This document shows, piece by piece, positions 1 through 10,646 of a DNA stretch of 64,000 nucleotides. Position numbers and translations under genes: made by a program. The DNA comes from Nitzschia sp. DOCU1 (taxonomy: Eukaryota > Bacillariophyta > Bacillariophyceae > Bacillariales > Bacillariaceae). The notes below the pieces were generated by a model. It made no database searches and was not told the DNA's origin. It saw only the letters and a program-made list of their open reading frames with translations. Location: the NCBI GenBank assembly GCA_951394045.1, contig OX595988.1, forward strand, positions 3,053,352 to 3,117,351. The letters run 5' to 3'. How positions within the stretch are numbered: the first letter of the stretch is position 1; every line of letters starts with the position of its first letter.

Positions 1-699
1 CAAGGCCAGCGCCGTTTGCGCTTGTCGGATATTTTCTCTCTGGTAACATTCGTCCAAGACTGCTTGTAACGAGGCATGAATGGCCATGATACTTTGAGAG
101 TTTGCCAGCTGGCGGAGATGATCACTCTCTACAACATAATGATGAGGTTCATCCATTCTTTCGAATATTTTGTTGTACTTTTTGAGAATTTTCTGAATGC
201 CCACGGCGTTGATGCAAATGAACTTGAGTACATGTGCCAGTTCTACACCGAGCAGACCAAAGGTCTCCAGATGGTTGTTTGCTTTACGACCAATAAGGAA
301 CGGAGATGACGAAGCGACGGCATTCTTGTCAAACAGTCCGGTAACATCAAAACGCGTTGCCCCAACAGCATCGGCCAGTTGTCCTTGTTTCTTTAAGGAA
401 AACAGCGAAACTTTTTCAATCTCGCCTTTTAGTTTGAGAAAAAAATCTTGCTTTAGATTCTCCACCTGCCGGGCAATCTCAGGGGCCATTTTTTGTTCAC
501 GATCGATTCCAGTAGTGGCAGGTCTTTCGTCTTTTTCAGCTGTACCACTATTCTCTAGCAATCGAACGCGTTCCGAGTCGCGACTCCAAAGCAGACTTTC
601 CATCTGTTCGATTACATGTTTGATTCCATTGTAATCCAAATACGCATTTTCCCATCCCATCCGACGGGCCTGTTGGAGGGCTTTTCCGTATTCCACCAT
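1..699 (-). CDS. SPX-MFS transporter, N-terminal part (runs off window)
   Basis: This is the 5' end of a second SPX-domain transporter gene. The frame is open from an ATG at 697-699 to the window edge (233 codons, no stop). The start MVEYGKALQQARRMGWENAY matches the beginning of the complete SPX-MFS gene at 2658-5526 almost residue for residue, and both carry the lysine-rich helix GIQKILKKYNK that in SPX domains binds inositol pyrophosphates. Differences are scattered and frame-preserving (for example REQKMAPE against GQEILAPE), so the visible part looks functional. The upstream region to about 870 is also similar to that of the other copy. By family knowledge, SPX-MFS proteins are vacuolar phosphate transporters; the MFS part lies outside the window, so it is inferred here. 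Confidence 0.85.
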   Translation of the reverse strand, partial: MVEYGKALQQARRMGWENAYLDYNGIKHVIEQMESLLWSRDSERVRLLENSGTAEKDERPATTGIDREQKMAPEIARQVENLKQDFFLKLKGEIEKVSLFSLKKQGQLADAVGATRFDVTGLFDKNAVASSSPFLIGRKANNHLETFGLLGVELAHVLKFICINAVGIQKILKKYNKIFERMDEPHHYVVESDHLRQLANSQSIMAIHASLQAVLDECYQRENIRQAQTALAL

Positions 700-2140
700 G
701 GTGCATTGCTGATTTCGATCTTCAGCAGCAACAAGGAAACACTACAACCCTTCGATAAGTCGATCACGGCCGACACAAGTACAATGTCCTTCGGGGGGCA
801 ACAAGTCTGCGACGTCAAAGAGTCTCCACCTTTTGTTTTTCGCCTTCTGTATTTACAGGTTCTGCTCGAGGCAGTTTTGAATGCATACATGATATGGGTG
901 ATTCATTCGCAACAACATATCAATAGACGCGCACGCGCCGTTGTTCCCCTGTTCCCCCACGAATCTTGTCAGAGAATGGATGAATCTATTCCCGGGCGCC
1001 GCCACACTCGTCGGCAACTCAGCGATGCGGGCGTGTGAGTGAGCGATGCAGGGCTAGCCCTACAATACGAGATATGAACAGCGAAGTGACAGCTTGTCAA
1101 AACGCTACCGGTAGACCATGGACATCCTTCGACATCATGCCATCATGGTCAAAAACGCATCCAGAAGCATCAAGCCGCCTTGAAACAATGCGGTTCTGGA
1201 TCTCTGCCGCCTGTCCATCCAACCAAACTTGTCCAAGCTCCGCGCCGGCAGGGCAGCTGCTTTCCTAAAGCACATTGGGAGGTTCATGATCATGATTATA
1301 GCCTGTCCCTAAGTGATTGTCTCCTATGTGCCGTATCTGATCGGACAAGGCACATATGAAGACGACATCTCATGGAAGTCTTGAGGTTGAATGTACGACA
1401 TTCAAAAGACAGTCATTTGATCGTGCCCTGCGAAATCTTCTGCTAGGCAGTACTGGCGCCGTGAAGTAGCAATGTTGATGAAATGCTCTGGCTAATATTG
1501 GCGTCGTCGACGCCGACCCCTCTGGTGCTATTGTCATCCTAAAGTAGCATAATGTTTTACGTCGACGACGACGCCGTCGTGAGGTCACGTCTTGTTCATT
1601 ATGACTCTAGCTAGCTAGAGTGGTGTCGACGCTGCCGCTGTGTGTAATGTTTGTTATAATGCTCTAGCTCTCGTTCGTGTGTCGACGCCGCTGCCGTTCC
1701 TTTCTCGATCCATAGATACTACAAGAATGGGCTCCGAACAATGTGGCTGCGTTCCCAGCACCAGCAATTTGCTGGGGAAGGCGGCCCGTATGCGTCCTGC
1801 TACCACCACCAGGCATTGTCTTTCAATGAAGCTGCTGGAAAGGTGATGAGAAGATGATATGAATACGGCACAACAACCCCGAAACATGTGTGGATGACCC
1901 ATCTGATCCATTACTGCTGGTAGCCGTCAGAGGTGCGCCACTTTTTGATGACCCCTTTGGAAATCAAAAGTCTTGTCCCAGTGAGCAAGAAATGTGCCGA
2001 TAGTAGGACCCGAATAGCGGCTCATCCCGCCATTTTATTATCCATGCGCAACAAATTGGCAAATCCACCCAACAGCATGTCATGCAGACAGTGCTGTGGC
2101 AATTGAATGAACCAGTCTTGTCGCAAGATACTCGGCCGAA
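700..2140. other. Intergenic, duplicated promoter at left end
   Basis: No convincing gene. Bases 700-870 resemble 5527-5700 in front of the intact SPX-MFS gene (shared run caaggaaacacta, then a similar block), so they are probably the duplicated 5' leader and promoter. The interval is about 900 bp longer than its counterpart 5527-6043, so this unit has gained DNA or the other has lost it. Short GTCGACGCNGCTGCCG-like motifs recur near 1624 and 1681. Nothing else recognisable. Confidence 0.5.
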
Positions 2141-2480
2141 ATGACAATTTACGCAAGGTGGCATTAGCAGCCTCCTCACGGGTTGGACCTTGCTGCGCGC
2201 TCATCATCATCATGAGTGGTTCTGCCAATGGCTATTCCGTCGAGCGACGAAGTCTCTTCAAGTCTTTGCTGGTTGCCGGTGTAACACCCATTGCTACGGT
2301 GAGTCAACTATTTCCAGCAGAGGAATCTCGCCCATATTTCTTGCAAGCATTGTGCGTATGGTACGGGTCATGGATGTGACGATTGTTTGGCGGAAAGAAA
2401 CGAGGATATTCGACAATTCCTCAGAAGAAGTGCGGAAAGCAAAGAAGCCGTTCAACTGGTTCGTAAAGAAAGACACAAAA
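2141..2480 (+). pseudogene. Degraded copy of the twin-arginine small protein
   Basis: This stretch is a decayed paralogue of the gene at 6044-6664. The ATG at 2141 aligns with the intact start but meets a TAG at codon 9. Similarity then continues in a different frame as SGSANGYSVERRSLFKSLL (intact copy SGSATGYSVERRSFFKSWV) and returns to a third segment AERNEDIRQFLRRSAESKEA (intact EGNEYIRQLQKKSAENKEA) after another frameshift. The region matching the second exon of the intact gene was not found before the SPX-MFS stop at 2658. It sits in the same place relative to the left SPX copy as the intact gene does to the right copy, so a two-gene unit was duplicated. Confidence 0.8.
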
Positions 2481-2657
2481 GGCGCGACATGATCTTATCT
2501 CCTAGCTCGTACCATGAACTTGTGTGTCTAAGTATGTTCTTCTCGGTGAAGAAGCTCGTGCTGATTAGTGGATTGAATGGGGTCGGATTGGGCAAGGCCG
2601 GTTGCGAGACGCTACTACTTCTCCAGTAGAGGTGAACAAGAGACGCCACCAGAGATT

Positions 2658-5526
2658 TCAAACAAGTTGCTTGTAGTACTTGGTGACCAAGATAATTCCG
2701 ACGAGAGCCAACAAGAGCACAGGCAGAAATGTTTCATTTACAAAATCGACAAAGATATTGATATCCAACAACGCGCACACTGGTGCAAGAGGCAAAGAAA
2801 GTTAGAAATACGATGAGGTTAGCACACCTGATTCTAGTCTCGGTAAGAACAACCACTCCACGATTCTCTTTGAGACGTACCAGTCAGAATACTATCGGCC
2901 ACGACACGGCCAAGAGTGCCGATCAACGTAGCCAGCAGTCCCCCGTTGATGAATTTTTCATTCAACTTGGGTGGAGTCACCTTCGCCATTATTGATGTAT
3001 CGACGCCTTCCAAAACGATTGTCGACATGAAAAGGAGGGATAGAAAAATGACGTAGAAAACAACTCCGTAGCCCCAGTTGTAGAAGATTTCGCCATCAAT
3101 TGTCAGAATTTTCTTCACCTTGTTTCCGTTGAGCTTCACTTCTTTAACCAAGTCATCAGATTCTTCCTCATCGATGAACAGTGTTCCAAGCACGTCATAC
3201 ATCAGACCACTGTAGTTGAAGATTCCGAAAATGCAAATAACTATGGCAACGAGAGATCGCTGTGAAATCCGAGAAAGTCAAAACGTTTTAGGAACAAGGC
3301 GCAAAACAGTATCCCACGACACGGGCAAGGGCATCTCTGGCGCAGACATACCAACAATATTTTGCGTTCCGAAATGTGGTGGGATGCCATCTCTACTACA
3401 AAGTGGGCCGGGATCACCAATGATCCCAGCGCCGCGATGAAGAAACCAGCCATGGAGCCATGCCAGCCGAAATATCGGCGAACAACCATGGAACAAGAAG
3501 AAATGATGACCTCGTCAGCCATTTCAATGTACGAAAAGATCAGCAATGTGATTGGAAGCCCAGCACTTTGGAACACGAGGTTCCATGTTGACACAATTTC
3601 ATCCCAAAGGTCCTGAGGGCCGAGACACCTAGCAATTTTGTTCGGATATGGCTCGACAATATCGTTGTCTGACATCGAAAGAGATCCATACCCCAGACGA
3701 TCCGTTGATGCATCAGATCCCAACCTCGTCAAATCCAAGTAGGACCCGTTACGGCTCGAGCCATGTTCGGATCCGTCACTTCCTTCGTTATCCTTATTGT
3801 CGTATTCGGAGTTGTTGATGCGAATCGGCTCGAGGAAGAAGAATAACAGGCCCGCCAACTGAAGTAGCCATAAGCCTGCCATGACAAAACCAGGCGCAGT
3901 ATTGTGGTTATAAACGATACCACCAACCGGAGTAAAGGGCAGTTCCAAGTCCACGTGCTCATCTCTTCCAGCAACAATGTCAAGGATTCCGGCGAGCAGT
4001 GGCCCAATGCTCATACCACACGCCCCAAAGGCGACAAATAGAGCGCTGGCCTGGGTCATGTCATCAAAACGGACACAGGTCGAGATCATCTGCCGATTCA
4101 AAACTTCAGCGGATCCAAAGCCGCAAAGGATTCTACCAGCAATAGCCATCGGCATGGAACTGTAGGATATCGCCAGCGCGTAAATGAGATTCCCCACCAG
4201 CGGGCAGGCTGCTGAAAAGATGAGAGCCGACCTGAATGTAGATCTTGTATACCACAAGGAATACACAAACGCCGAAAACAAAGCCGAAAGCGACGACGCT
4301 CCAATCAGAGTAGCACCAAACGCTCCGTCCAGACCTAGGCTGATCGCGTAGTGGTTAGCAGTCGGTGCCACAATGTAGTAGTTGATTGTGTACAGCAAGA
4401 TCGATAAAAGGTTGAGGATCATTGAAATTTTATTCACTCCTCCCCAGGCCCATTTGGACTGGGTCAAATCTTGTGTCGCATCTTGGCTCATCATTGCCTC
4501 GAGTGCCTCCTGTCCGGTGTATGTTCGAATGCGTCGGTGTCCGTAGGGAAGACCACCGTTCAGATGCGCATGTACATATTCCGTTTCAGAAGACCACCTT
4601 TTCCACATTCGCTCGAGCTGCACTTGGTTCTTTTGAAGGATTGTCTGAGGCTCGAGTTTGAGCAACCACTTGAGTGCCCTCTGAGAAGCGCCGTCCATGC
4701 CACCAAAATCTGTGTTGGATACAATCATGGACTTTTTGGACAGAAAATCTACAAAGGGAAGCTGAATCAAGCCAGCACTTCGTCTTAGGATGGCTGTGCA
4801 CTCCATGGCGCTTTGAAAGCGCAACAGCGCGAGCGCCGTTTGTGCTTGTCGGATATTTTCTCTCTGGTAACATTCGTCCAAGACTGCTTGTAATGAGGCA
4901 TGAATCGCCATGATACTTTGAGAGTTTGCCAACTGACGGAGATGATCATTCTCTACAAAATAATGATGGGGTTCATCCATTTTCTCGAATATCTTGTTGT
5001 ACTTTTTGAGAATTTTCTGAATACCCACAGCATTGATGCAAATGAATTTGAGTACATGTGCCAGTTCCACACTCAGCACACCAAACGTCTCCAAAGAATT
5101 GTTGCTTGTAGTTCGAACAATGACAGACTGAAATGAGGAAGCGACGGCATTGATGTTAAACAGTTCGGTAACATCAAATCGAGTTGCCCCGACAGCATCA
5201 GCCAGTTGTCCTTGTTTCGTTAAGGAAAACAACGAAACCTTTTCAATCTCGACTTTTAATTTGAGAAAAAATTCTTGTTTGAGATTTTCCACCTGCCGGG
5301 CAAGCTCAGGTGCCAGTATTTCTTGACCATCCACTATTTCAGTCGTGGTAGGTCTTTCTTCTTTTCCAGCTGTACCACTTTCTAGCAATCGAACGCGTTC
5401 CGAGTCGCGACTCCAAAGCAGACTTTCCATCTTTTCAATGATTTGTTTGAGTCCATTGTAGTCCAAATACGCATTTTCCCAGCCCATCCGACGGGCCTGT
5501 TGGAGGGATTTTCCGTAGTTCACCAT
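2658..5526 (-). CDS. SPX-MFS vacuolar-type phosphate transporter
   Basis: Three exons, 3352-5526, 2881-3259 and 2658-2779, with introns 3260-3351 (GTATGT..TTTCACAG) and 2780-2880 (GTACGT..CACCAG), give 891 residues in a continuous frame. Residues 1 to about 215 are an SPX domain (start MVNYGKSLQQARRMGW, lysine helix GIQKILKKYNK), the sensor of inositol pyrophosphates. From about 360 a major facilitator domain follows, including GRILCGFGSAEVLNRQMIS, with a long Ser/Asp-rich hydrophilic loop before the C-terminal helices. Exon 2 restores the helix VAIVICIFGIFNYSG, and exon 3 ends with a last helix and KYYKQLV. SPX-MFS proteins (plant PHT5/VPT type) move phosphate across the vacuolar membrane; the same role is likely here. 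Without splicing the frame would end early after ERKILL, so splicing is required. Confidence 0.93.
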
Positions 5527-6043
5527 GGTTCATTCGATCGTCAGTAGCAGGAGCAACAACAACAACAACAAGGAAACACTACTCTACTTGGATCCAACTT
5601 GATCACGGTGGATACAACAACAAGGTCAAGTGACTTCTGCGGTGTCAAAACGTCTCCGTCATCCTTTTTTCGCCCTCGAGAGTCTTCTACCGTTTCCGCC
5701 GGTCGTTGGCGGGGCAGAATAACATGCCAAGAGCTCCGCGCCCGCCAGCGGTTAAGTGGTACACGGACCGTTGTAACGGTCCGAAAAGCTCGTACGTCAA
5801 TCGGGCGGAAGGGTCAAAGATCCAATGGATCTTTGCCACGTCACAGAGTTTCATCATTGGCTTTTTGGCTGGCTCGCTGGATCTTTGCACCATGGTGATC
5901 CTCTTTTCTCGCGTTGTGGTTGCTGCCGCTGCCGCCTTGATTGTGTTGTGGAACGATCGATGGACTTACCACAAAACACAAGTCATCCACACGACACAAC
6001 AAGAAAGCAATCCAACCAACAGTAGTTAGACACTCTGCCGAAA
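5527..6043. promoter_or_regulatory. Shared divergent promoter region
   Basis: This 517-bp interval separates the SPX-MFS start (minus) from the small twin-arginine gene (plus), so it must hold both promoters. It contains a perfect 9-bp inverted repeat, CGGACCGTT-GT-AACGGTCCG, at 5764-5783. No palindrome of this kind was seen in the degenerate left unit. An open frame from 5706 lacks an ATG and is not counted as a gene. Confidence 0.5.
5764..5783. repeat. Perfect 9-bp inverted repeat
   Basis: CGGACCGTT and AACGGTCCG flank a 2-bp centre between two divergent genes. Such a dyad could bind a dimeric regulator; no known factor is assigned. Confidence 0.6.
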
Positions 6044-6664
6044 ATGAAAAGTTACGCAAGACGATTCGGTGGCATCAGCAGCGTCCTCTCTGTTTGGATC
6101 TTGGTGCTCATGAGTAGTGGTTCTGCCACTGGCTATTCCGTCGAGCGACGAAGTTTCTTCAAGTCCTGGGTTGCTGCCGGGGTAGCATCTACAGTGATGC
6201 TTCCAACAGAGGAATCTCGTGCCGTCATTTCGAGCAAGTATTGTGCCTATGGTACGGGCGATGGATGCGATGATTTGGCAGAAGGAAACGAGTATATTCG
6301 TCAACTCCAAAAAAAGAGCGCGGAAAACAAAGAAGCCATTCAACAGGTACGCGAAGCAAATACTGAATACGGAAAGATGACACGAATCAGATTCTGCTCA
6401 ATCTTTTTGTTTCATTCATTCACTTGCGTATTATTTTATTAGGAAGCTCGAAATGCCTTTTACATGAAAAATTACCCCGATTACTTTAATAGCGTGGGCA
6501 AAACCATGGTCAAGAAACCAGACGGCAGCTTTATGCTACTAGACGAGGCCGAATTACAAAAACTCAAGGACCAAAATAAGATTGGATTGGAGTATGCCAC
6601 CACCATGGGTGGGAGAGTTACGGATCTGACGCAAAAGCCGATTCTTACCTTGAAAGGCGAATAG
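6044..6664 (+). CDS. Small twin-arginine, probably thylakoid-lumen protein
   Basis: Two exons, 6044-6346 and 6443-6664, with intron 6347-6442 (GTACGC..TTATTAG), give 174 residues. The N-terminus has a hydrophobic segment (VLSVWILVLMSSGSA), then VERRSFFKSWVAAGVASTVM, a twin-arginine motif (RRxFF) followed by a second hydrophobic stretch. This double presequence is what a diatom protein bound for the thylakoid lumen by the Tat route would show. The mature part (CAYGTGDGCDDLAEGNEY..., ending TQKPILTLKGE) belongs to no family I recognise. It lies head-to-head with the SPX-MFS gene and has a pseudogene paralogue at 2141-2480. Lumen location is inferred from the signal only. Confidence 0.85.
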
Positions 6665-7167
6665 TCAAGTCCGCGGGGTGGGCGGATGGAGCCAATCCGG
6701 TTGATGCTAGTGTCCATTGTTTGGACCTCGATGACCTTGGAATGATTTAGGAGCAGCTCAGATCCAGCGATGCGCATGTTTGTTATCTCGAGAGCCTGGC
6801 GTCAAAAGGCACTCGAGTCGACATCTGCATGTAATTAAATTTGGCAGGAACGTTGGCTTCTGGGAAGCACGGATCCTTTGGTAGAGGTACGCTTTCAAAT
6901 TGATCATAGATCCAAGCTGTTGATCTGAAAACAAAATCTAATTTACATCATTGTTGTGGATCGAAGAAAGTTTCCGTTGTAGCTACCCGGGAAAAGCCCA
7001 AGCAAATAGTTTGTTTGCGCCGCCGTAGTCTCTAGTTTCTGTTTTCCCGATCCGGGGGTAAACGATGGTTGGCTTTTTGGAGCCTGTTTATTCTGATGGC
7101 ACGTGCGTTTATCGTGCCTTGCAGTGCGACGAACTCTCTGATCGGCGCAAAGCCCCATCAAAACCGC
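6665..7167. other. Intergenic between convergent genes
   Basis: About 500 bp between two 3' ends. It should hold both 3' untranslated regions. I see no gene or strong repeat. Confidence 0.5.
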
Positions 7168-8844
7168 TTAGGCGTGTTCGACGTCGAGCTCTTCCGTTGG
7201 CCCATCTTTGGCCTTTCCTAAGCTGTCCGAAGACGACTCATCCTCGAGGACCTTGGCATCACCACCAGTCTTGCTAGTTGCGACGACGGTTACCTCCTCG
7301 CTGGAGAGTTCCGTGTACACGGGTTTCTCAATACCAAACAACGACAAGATGTAAAAAGCGCTCTGGCAAACGATCCAGCATCCGATACCGGCAATCAAAC
7401 CGTAAGCAATCGAGTACGTCAACGGCATGATGGTAACCGTCAAAAAGGCTGTCGCAGCATGAGCAGGATCGTGCCACTTGACATCCTTCAACGACTTGGC
7501 CATCATTGCACCAACAACAATCAACGATCCACCGGTGGCCCACGGAGGAATACTGGCAATGATGGGAGCAAAGAACACGGACATCAAGAAGAAGATACCG
7601 CAGATCACGGCGGTCAATCCTGTACGGGCTCCGGCCTTGACTCCAGCGGCACTCTCAATGTAAGAAGTGGTGGGGGACAAGCCGAAGAAGGATCCACACA
7701 AGGTAGCAAGAGCGTCGGCGGCAAAGGCCATGCGAGACCTGGGAAAGTCGCCGTCTTCGTTCACGTAACCCATGTCAGAGACAATACCCATCAAGGTGCC
7801 AGAGGTATCCAAAAAGTCAACATACAAGAAGGTGATCAACGCAACACCGATTTGGGCGATCTCGTTGGTGAAAGGAGCCAAGACCTTGTCGAGACCTTCA
7901 ATAGACACCACTTGGGAGAAGTATTCGAAGCGGTCGTTGCCAGCAGCAGTGTCGGGGAAATAGGTGATGGCAGTTTCGCGGAACCAAGAGATGAATGTCA
8001 CAAAACTGATACCAATCACAAAGGCGGAGTTCCACTTGTAGGACAAGAGAACAACAATGATCATCATACCCAAGATACCCACCCAGGTAGTTGGGGAGGT
8101 CATGATTCCGCCCAAGTTATCGCAGGTGTAAGCCTCGCTGATGACACAGGTCGACGAGTCGGCGGCGCAGGACTCGGTCAATGCAACAACAGGGACACGA
8201 TCTTCTAGGGGGCAGGCTCCCAGGGTGACAGCGGTGGCAATGTCAGAGACAACAAGTCCGATACCTTCGGCAGTTTGGTATCCAAGGTGGGCAAGAAATG
8301 CACCGATGGCTGCAGGAGTAGCGACACGGACGGGTTCTGGCACAAACTTGATGATGTAGTATCGAGCTCCAGAAATGGCCAAGAGAAAGAAAACAACACC
8401 TTCAATGGCGACGGCGGTGACTGCGGCTTGGTAGGATAAATCGCCGGTTCCACGGAATCCAACAACCGAGTATGCAAAATAGGCATTCATTCCCATACCG
8501 GGGGCAAGGGCGATGGGAAGGTTTGCTAGGATGCCCATCAGGAAGCATCCGATCATGGACGCAAGGGCAGTAGAGGTAATGAGCTCTCGCTTGACTTCCT
8601 CGATACAGTTGGAGTAGTCGTCTCCAAAGATACCACCATCTTCGGGGGAATCAGGGATGCACGGACCACCCGAGTCGGCGATGATTCTAGGGTTGACGGC
8701 AAGGATGTACGCCATGGTCATGAAGGTCGCCATCGCTCCCTTGAGTTCGGTCGAGAATCGAGCTTTGCGTTGGTCCATTTCGAAGAATCTTCCGATGAAA
8801 CTACCTTGCACGGCATCATCGATCTTTTGAATGATAGCAGACAT
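7168..8844 (-). CDS. AzgA-type purine (adenine/guanine/hypoxanthine) permease
   Basis: A single exon of 558 residues starts at an ATG (8842-8844). The N-terminus has FSTELKGAMATFMTMAYILAVNP and LANLPIALAPGMGMNAYFAY, both hallmark blocks of the AzgA branch of nucleobase transporters. It also has VDFLDTSGTLMGIVSDMG and FGLSPTTSYIESAAGVKAGA, the substrate-binding region of the same family. The whole is hydrophobic with the expected 12-14 segments, and ends in a hydrophilic Lys/Glu/Ser-rich tail. A Cys-containing loop (residues about 60-85 and 210-245) is longer than in bacterial members. Proton-coupled purine uptake at the plasma membrane is the expected role; exact substrate is not visible. Confidence 0.93.
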   Translation of the reverse strand: MSAIIQKIDDAVQGSFIGRFFEMDQRKARFSTELKGAMATFMTMAYILAVNPRIIADSGGPCIPDSPEDGGIFGDDYSNCIEEVKRELITSTALASMIGCFLMGILANLPIALAPGMGMNAYFAYSVVGFRGTGDLSYQAAVTAVAIEGVVFFLLAISGARYYIIKFVPEPVRVATPAAIGAFLAHLGYQTAEGIGLVVSDIATAVTLGACPLEDRVPVVALTESCAADSSTCVISEAYTCDNLGGIMTSPTTWVGILGMMIIVVLLSYKWNSAFVIGISFVTFISWFRETAITYFPDTAAGNDRFEYFSQVVSIEGLDKVLAPFTNEIAQIGVALITFLYVDFLDTSGTLMGIVSDMGYVNEDGDFPRSRMAFAADALATLCGSFFGLSPTTSYIESAAGVKAGARTGLTAVICGIFFLMSVFFAPIIASIPPWATGGSLIVVGAMMAKSLKDVKWHDPAHAATAFLTVTIMPLTYSIAYGLIAGIGCWIVCQSAFYILSLFGIEKPVYTELSSEEVTVVATSKTGGDAKVLEDESSSDSLGKAKDGPTEELDVEHA

Positions 8845-9688
8845 GATGGATAAGATAGATCTGTTCTTCTGTTTATTTTTGGTCTGTTGGTTGCAGCAAC
8901 AACAGTTTGGAAGAAAGTTGATTTTGTGAGCATTTGCTCGGCGTCAATCGAGAGGTTTGGCGGAACGTTCGAGAACAAGCATTTAGCACGGGGCTTCACT
9001 CCGTTTCGATATATGCCCCGATTGTGCTTTGACCTTCGGAGATCTTCACTATTACCCCATAATCATGACGTCATCACTTTCTTGACTAGATGGATTTATC
9101 ACAGATGCTTTGAAAGATATCATATGCTCTCGCTGGCTGAGGAGACCCTCTTTTCTAATCGGTACTATCATTGGATGGGTACTACAATCCCGACAAACTT
9201 GTTGGTGCCCTGTGCTCCGCGTCTCTCGTCCCCGCAGCCTACAATCAACGACGAAAACGCCTTCATCACATCTTCCATCTAGCAAATGGAGCACATGTAG
9301 CGGGCTTTAGGTTTTGCCCCAAACAAACGTCCAAGATTGTGGTTACGAGAACTCCACCATGGAATATTGCTTTGGAGCATGGTGCTAAGAATAGGTACCA
9401 GTTCTTGCAAGCCATTGCGGCGGTCCATCGGCCGGCGCCCGCCGCTCGCGGCCACGAAAGCAGAGAGATGCGATCACACGATGACGATGACAATTTTTCG
9501 CATGTGATCGCGCGTAGGCATACCCTCTTGAGCATTTTCATTGGTCGAGGTGCGCGCCAAGAAGCAAAACGGCGAGCGAGACAGAAGATGGATTGGCACA
9601 CACGCTGCGACGGTAGCAAGGAGAAACATCGAATGGTCCATCCACTGCTTCAACGGTTCTTCTTTCTTCTTGCAACAAAATCGAAACC
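8845..9688. promoter_or_regulatory. Divergent intergenic region, permease and nucleosidase
   Basis: About 840 bp between two divergent starts, holding both promoters. Open frames here (one of 173 codons from 9171) lack an ATG and show no protein-like features. The last 200 bp are GC-rich. Confidence 0.5.
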
Positions 9689-10646
9689 ATGACCGCCGAC
9701 AGCTTTTGGCATCGTCTTCGTCTCTTGCTGGCGATATCGGCCCTTGCCGGATTGACATGGTCGTCACGAGCGACGGTATTGGAAGATTTGGGTGTTCGAC
9801 AGTAAGTACGGACGAACGTTGGATGGAATGCGTTTCCAGCCAAAAAGATTCTCGGAGACCTTGTCGTCGCTGACACAAGTGCCTTCTCCTTTTCTATTTC
9901 ATTACCACAGTGTCTTGATCCCTATTGTCATGGAGGCGGAGGCAACGCCCTTTGTGGATCATTTGGGCCTGAAACTTGTGGATTCCTTTTTTCCTCCCCA
10001 TACACCCTTTCTGGCATTTACCGGCGTCCACCACAAGACCAAAGTCACGGTAGTAACTCTTGGCAAAGATCATATATATGGTACGGGTGTGGATAATGCT
10101 GGAACCGTTCCTTCCGCCTTGGCAACCTTTTTGGCTCTTTCCAAGCAAGACCAGGGTATTGATTTAGTTTTGAATGCGGGAACCTGTGGAGGATTCGGTC
10201 GCAAGGGTGCTTCGATTGGGGATGTCTTTTTAACGACGGGAGTGGCCCATCATGATCGGCGTATTCCCATTCCTGGATTTGATACATATGGTGTAGGCAA
10301 GTTGGATACTGTCGATCCTACTTTAATGGCGACCAAGTTGGGCTATAAAACAGGCATTTGCACGACCGGCAATAGTTTGGATCACACGCAACGGGACGAG
10401 GAAATGATGCAAGCCAATGATGCTTCTGTCAAAGATATGGAAGCTGCTGCGATTGCCTATGTGGCGGCCATGAACCAAGTTCCGTATTTGGGTGTCAAGG
10501 TTGTGACGGATATTGTGGATGGGGGAATTCCTACGCACGAAGAATTCTTGGCGAATTTAGCTAGTGCGGCAACGAGTCTTCAACATGCTCTTCCCAAAGT
10601 ATTGGAGTATGTTTGTGATGAGACCAAGCATGATGCTGAACTTTAA
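9689..10646 (+). CDS. MTN: 5'-methylthioadenosine/SAH nucleosidase with signal segment
   Basis: Two exons, 9689-9801 and 9911-10646, with intron 9802-9910 (GTAAGT..CCACAG), give 282 residues. The splice joins GVR to HVLIPIVMEAEATPFVD, which matches the family's first strand and catalytic-Glu block. NAGTCGGFG is the nucleoside-phosphorylase-fold glycine loop, DMEAAAIAYVA binds the ribose, and VTDIVDGG holds the catalytic Asp. The enzyme cleaves adenine from methylthioadenosine and S-adenosylhomocysteine in the Met salvage cycle. Exon 1 adds a hydrophobic N-terminus (RLRLLLAISALAGLTW) that looks like a signal peptide or anchor, which is unusual because plant and bacterial enzymes are cytosolic. 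Exon 1 is supported by frame and splice signals, but an internal Met downstream is possible. Confidence 0.9.

Noticed and set aside
5706..6029. Open frame of 107 codons in front of the small Tat-type gene
   Set aside because: It begins at TTG, overlaps the promoter of the gene at 6044 and has no conserved feature; similar sequence in the left unit is not open.
7459..8208. Open frame of 249 codons on the plus strand
   Set aside because: It is a shadow of the AzgA permease on the opposite strand, and its composition (Gly/Asn/His) follows from the antisense codons.
9171..9692. Open frame of 173 codons upstream of the nucleosidase
   Set aside because: No ATG at its start, basic and low-complexity, and it ends inside the start of the nucleosidase gene.
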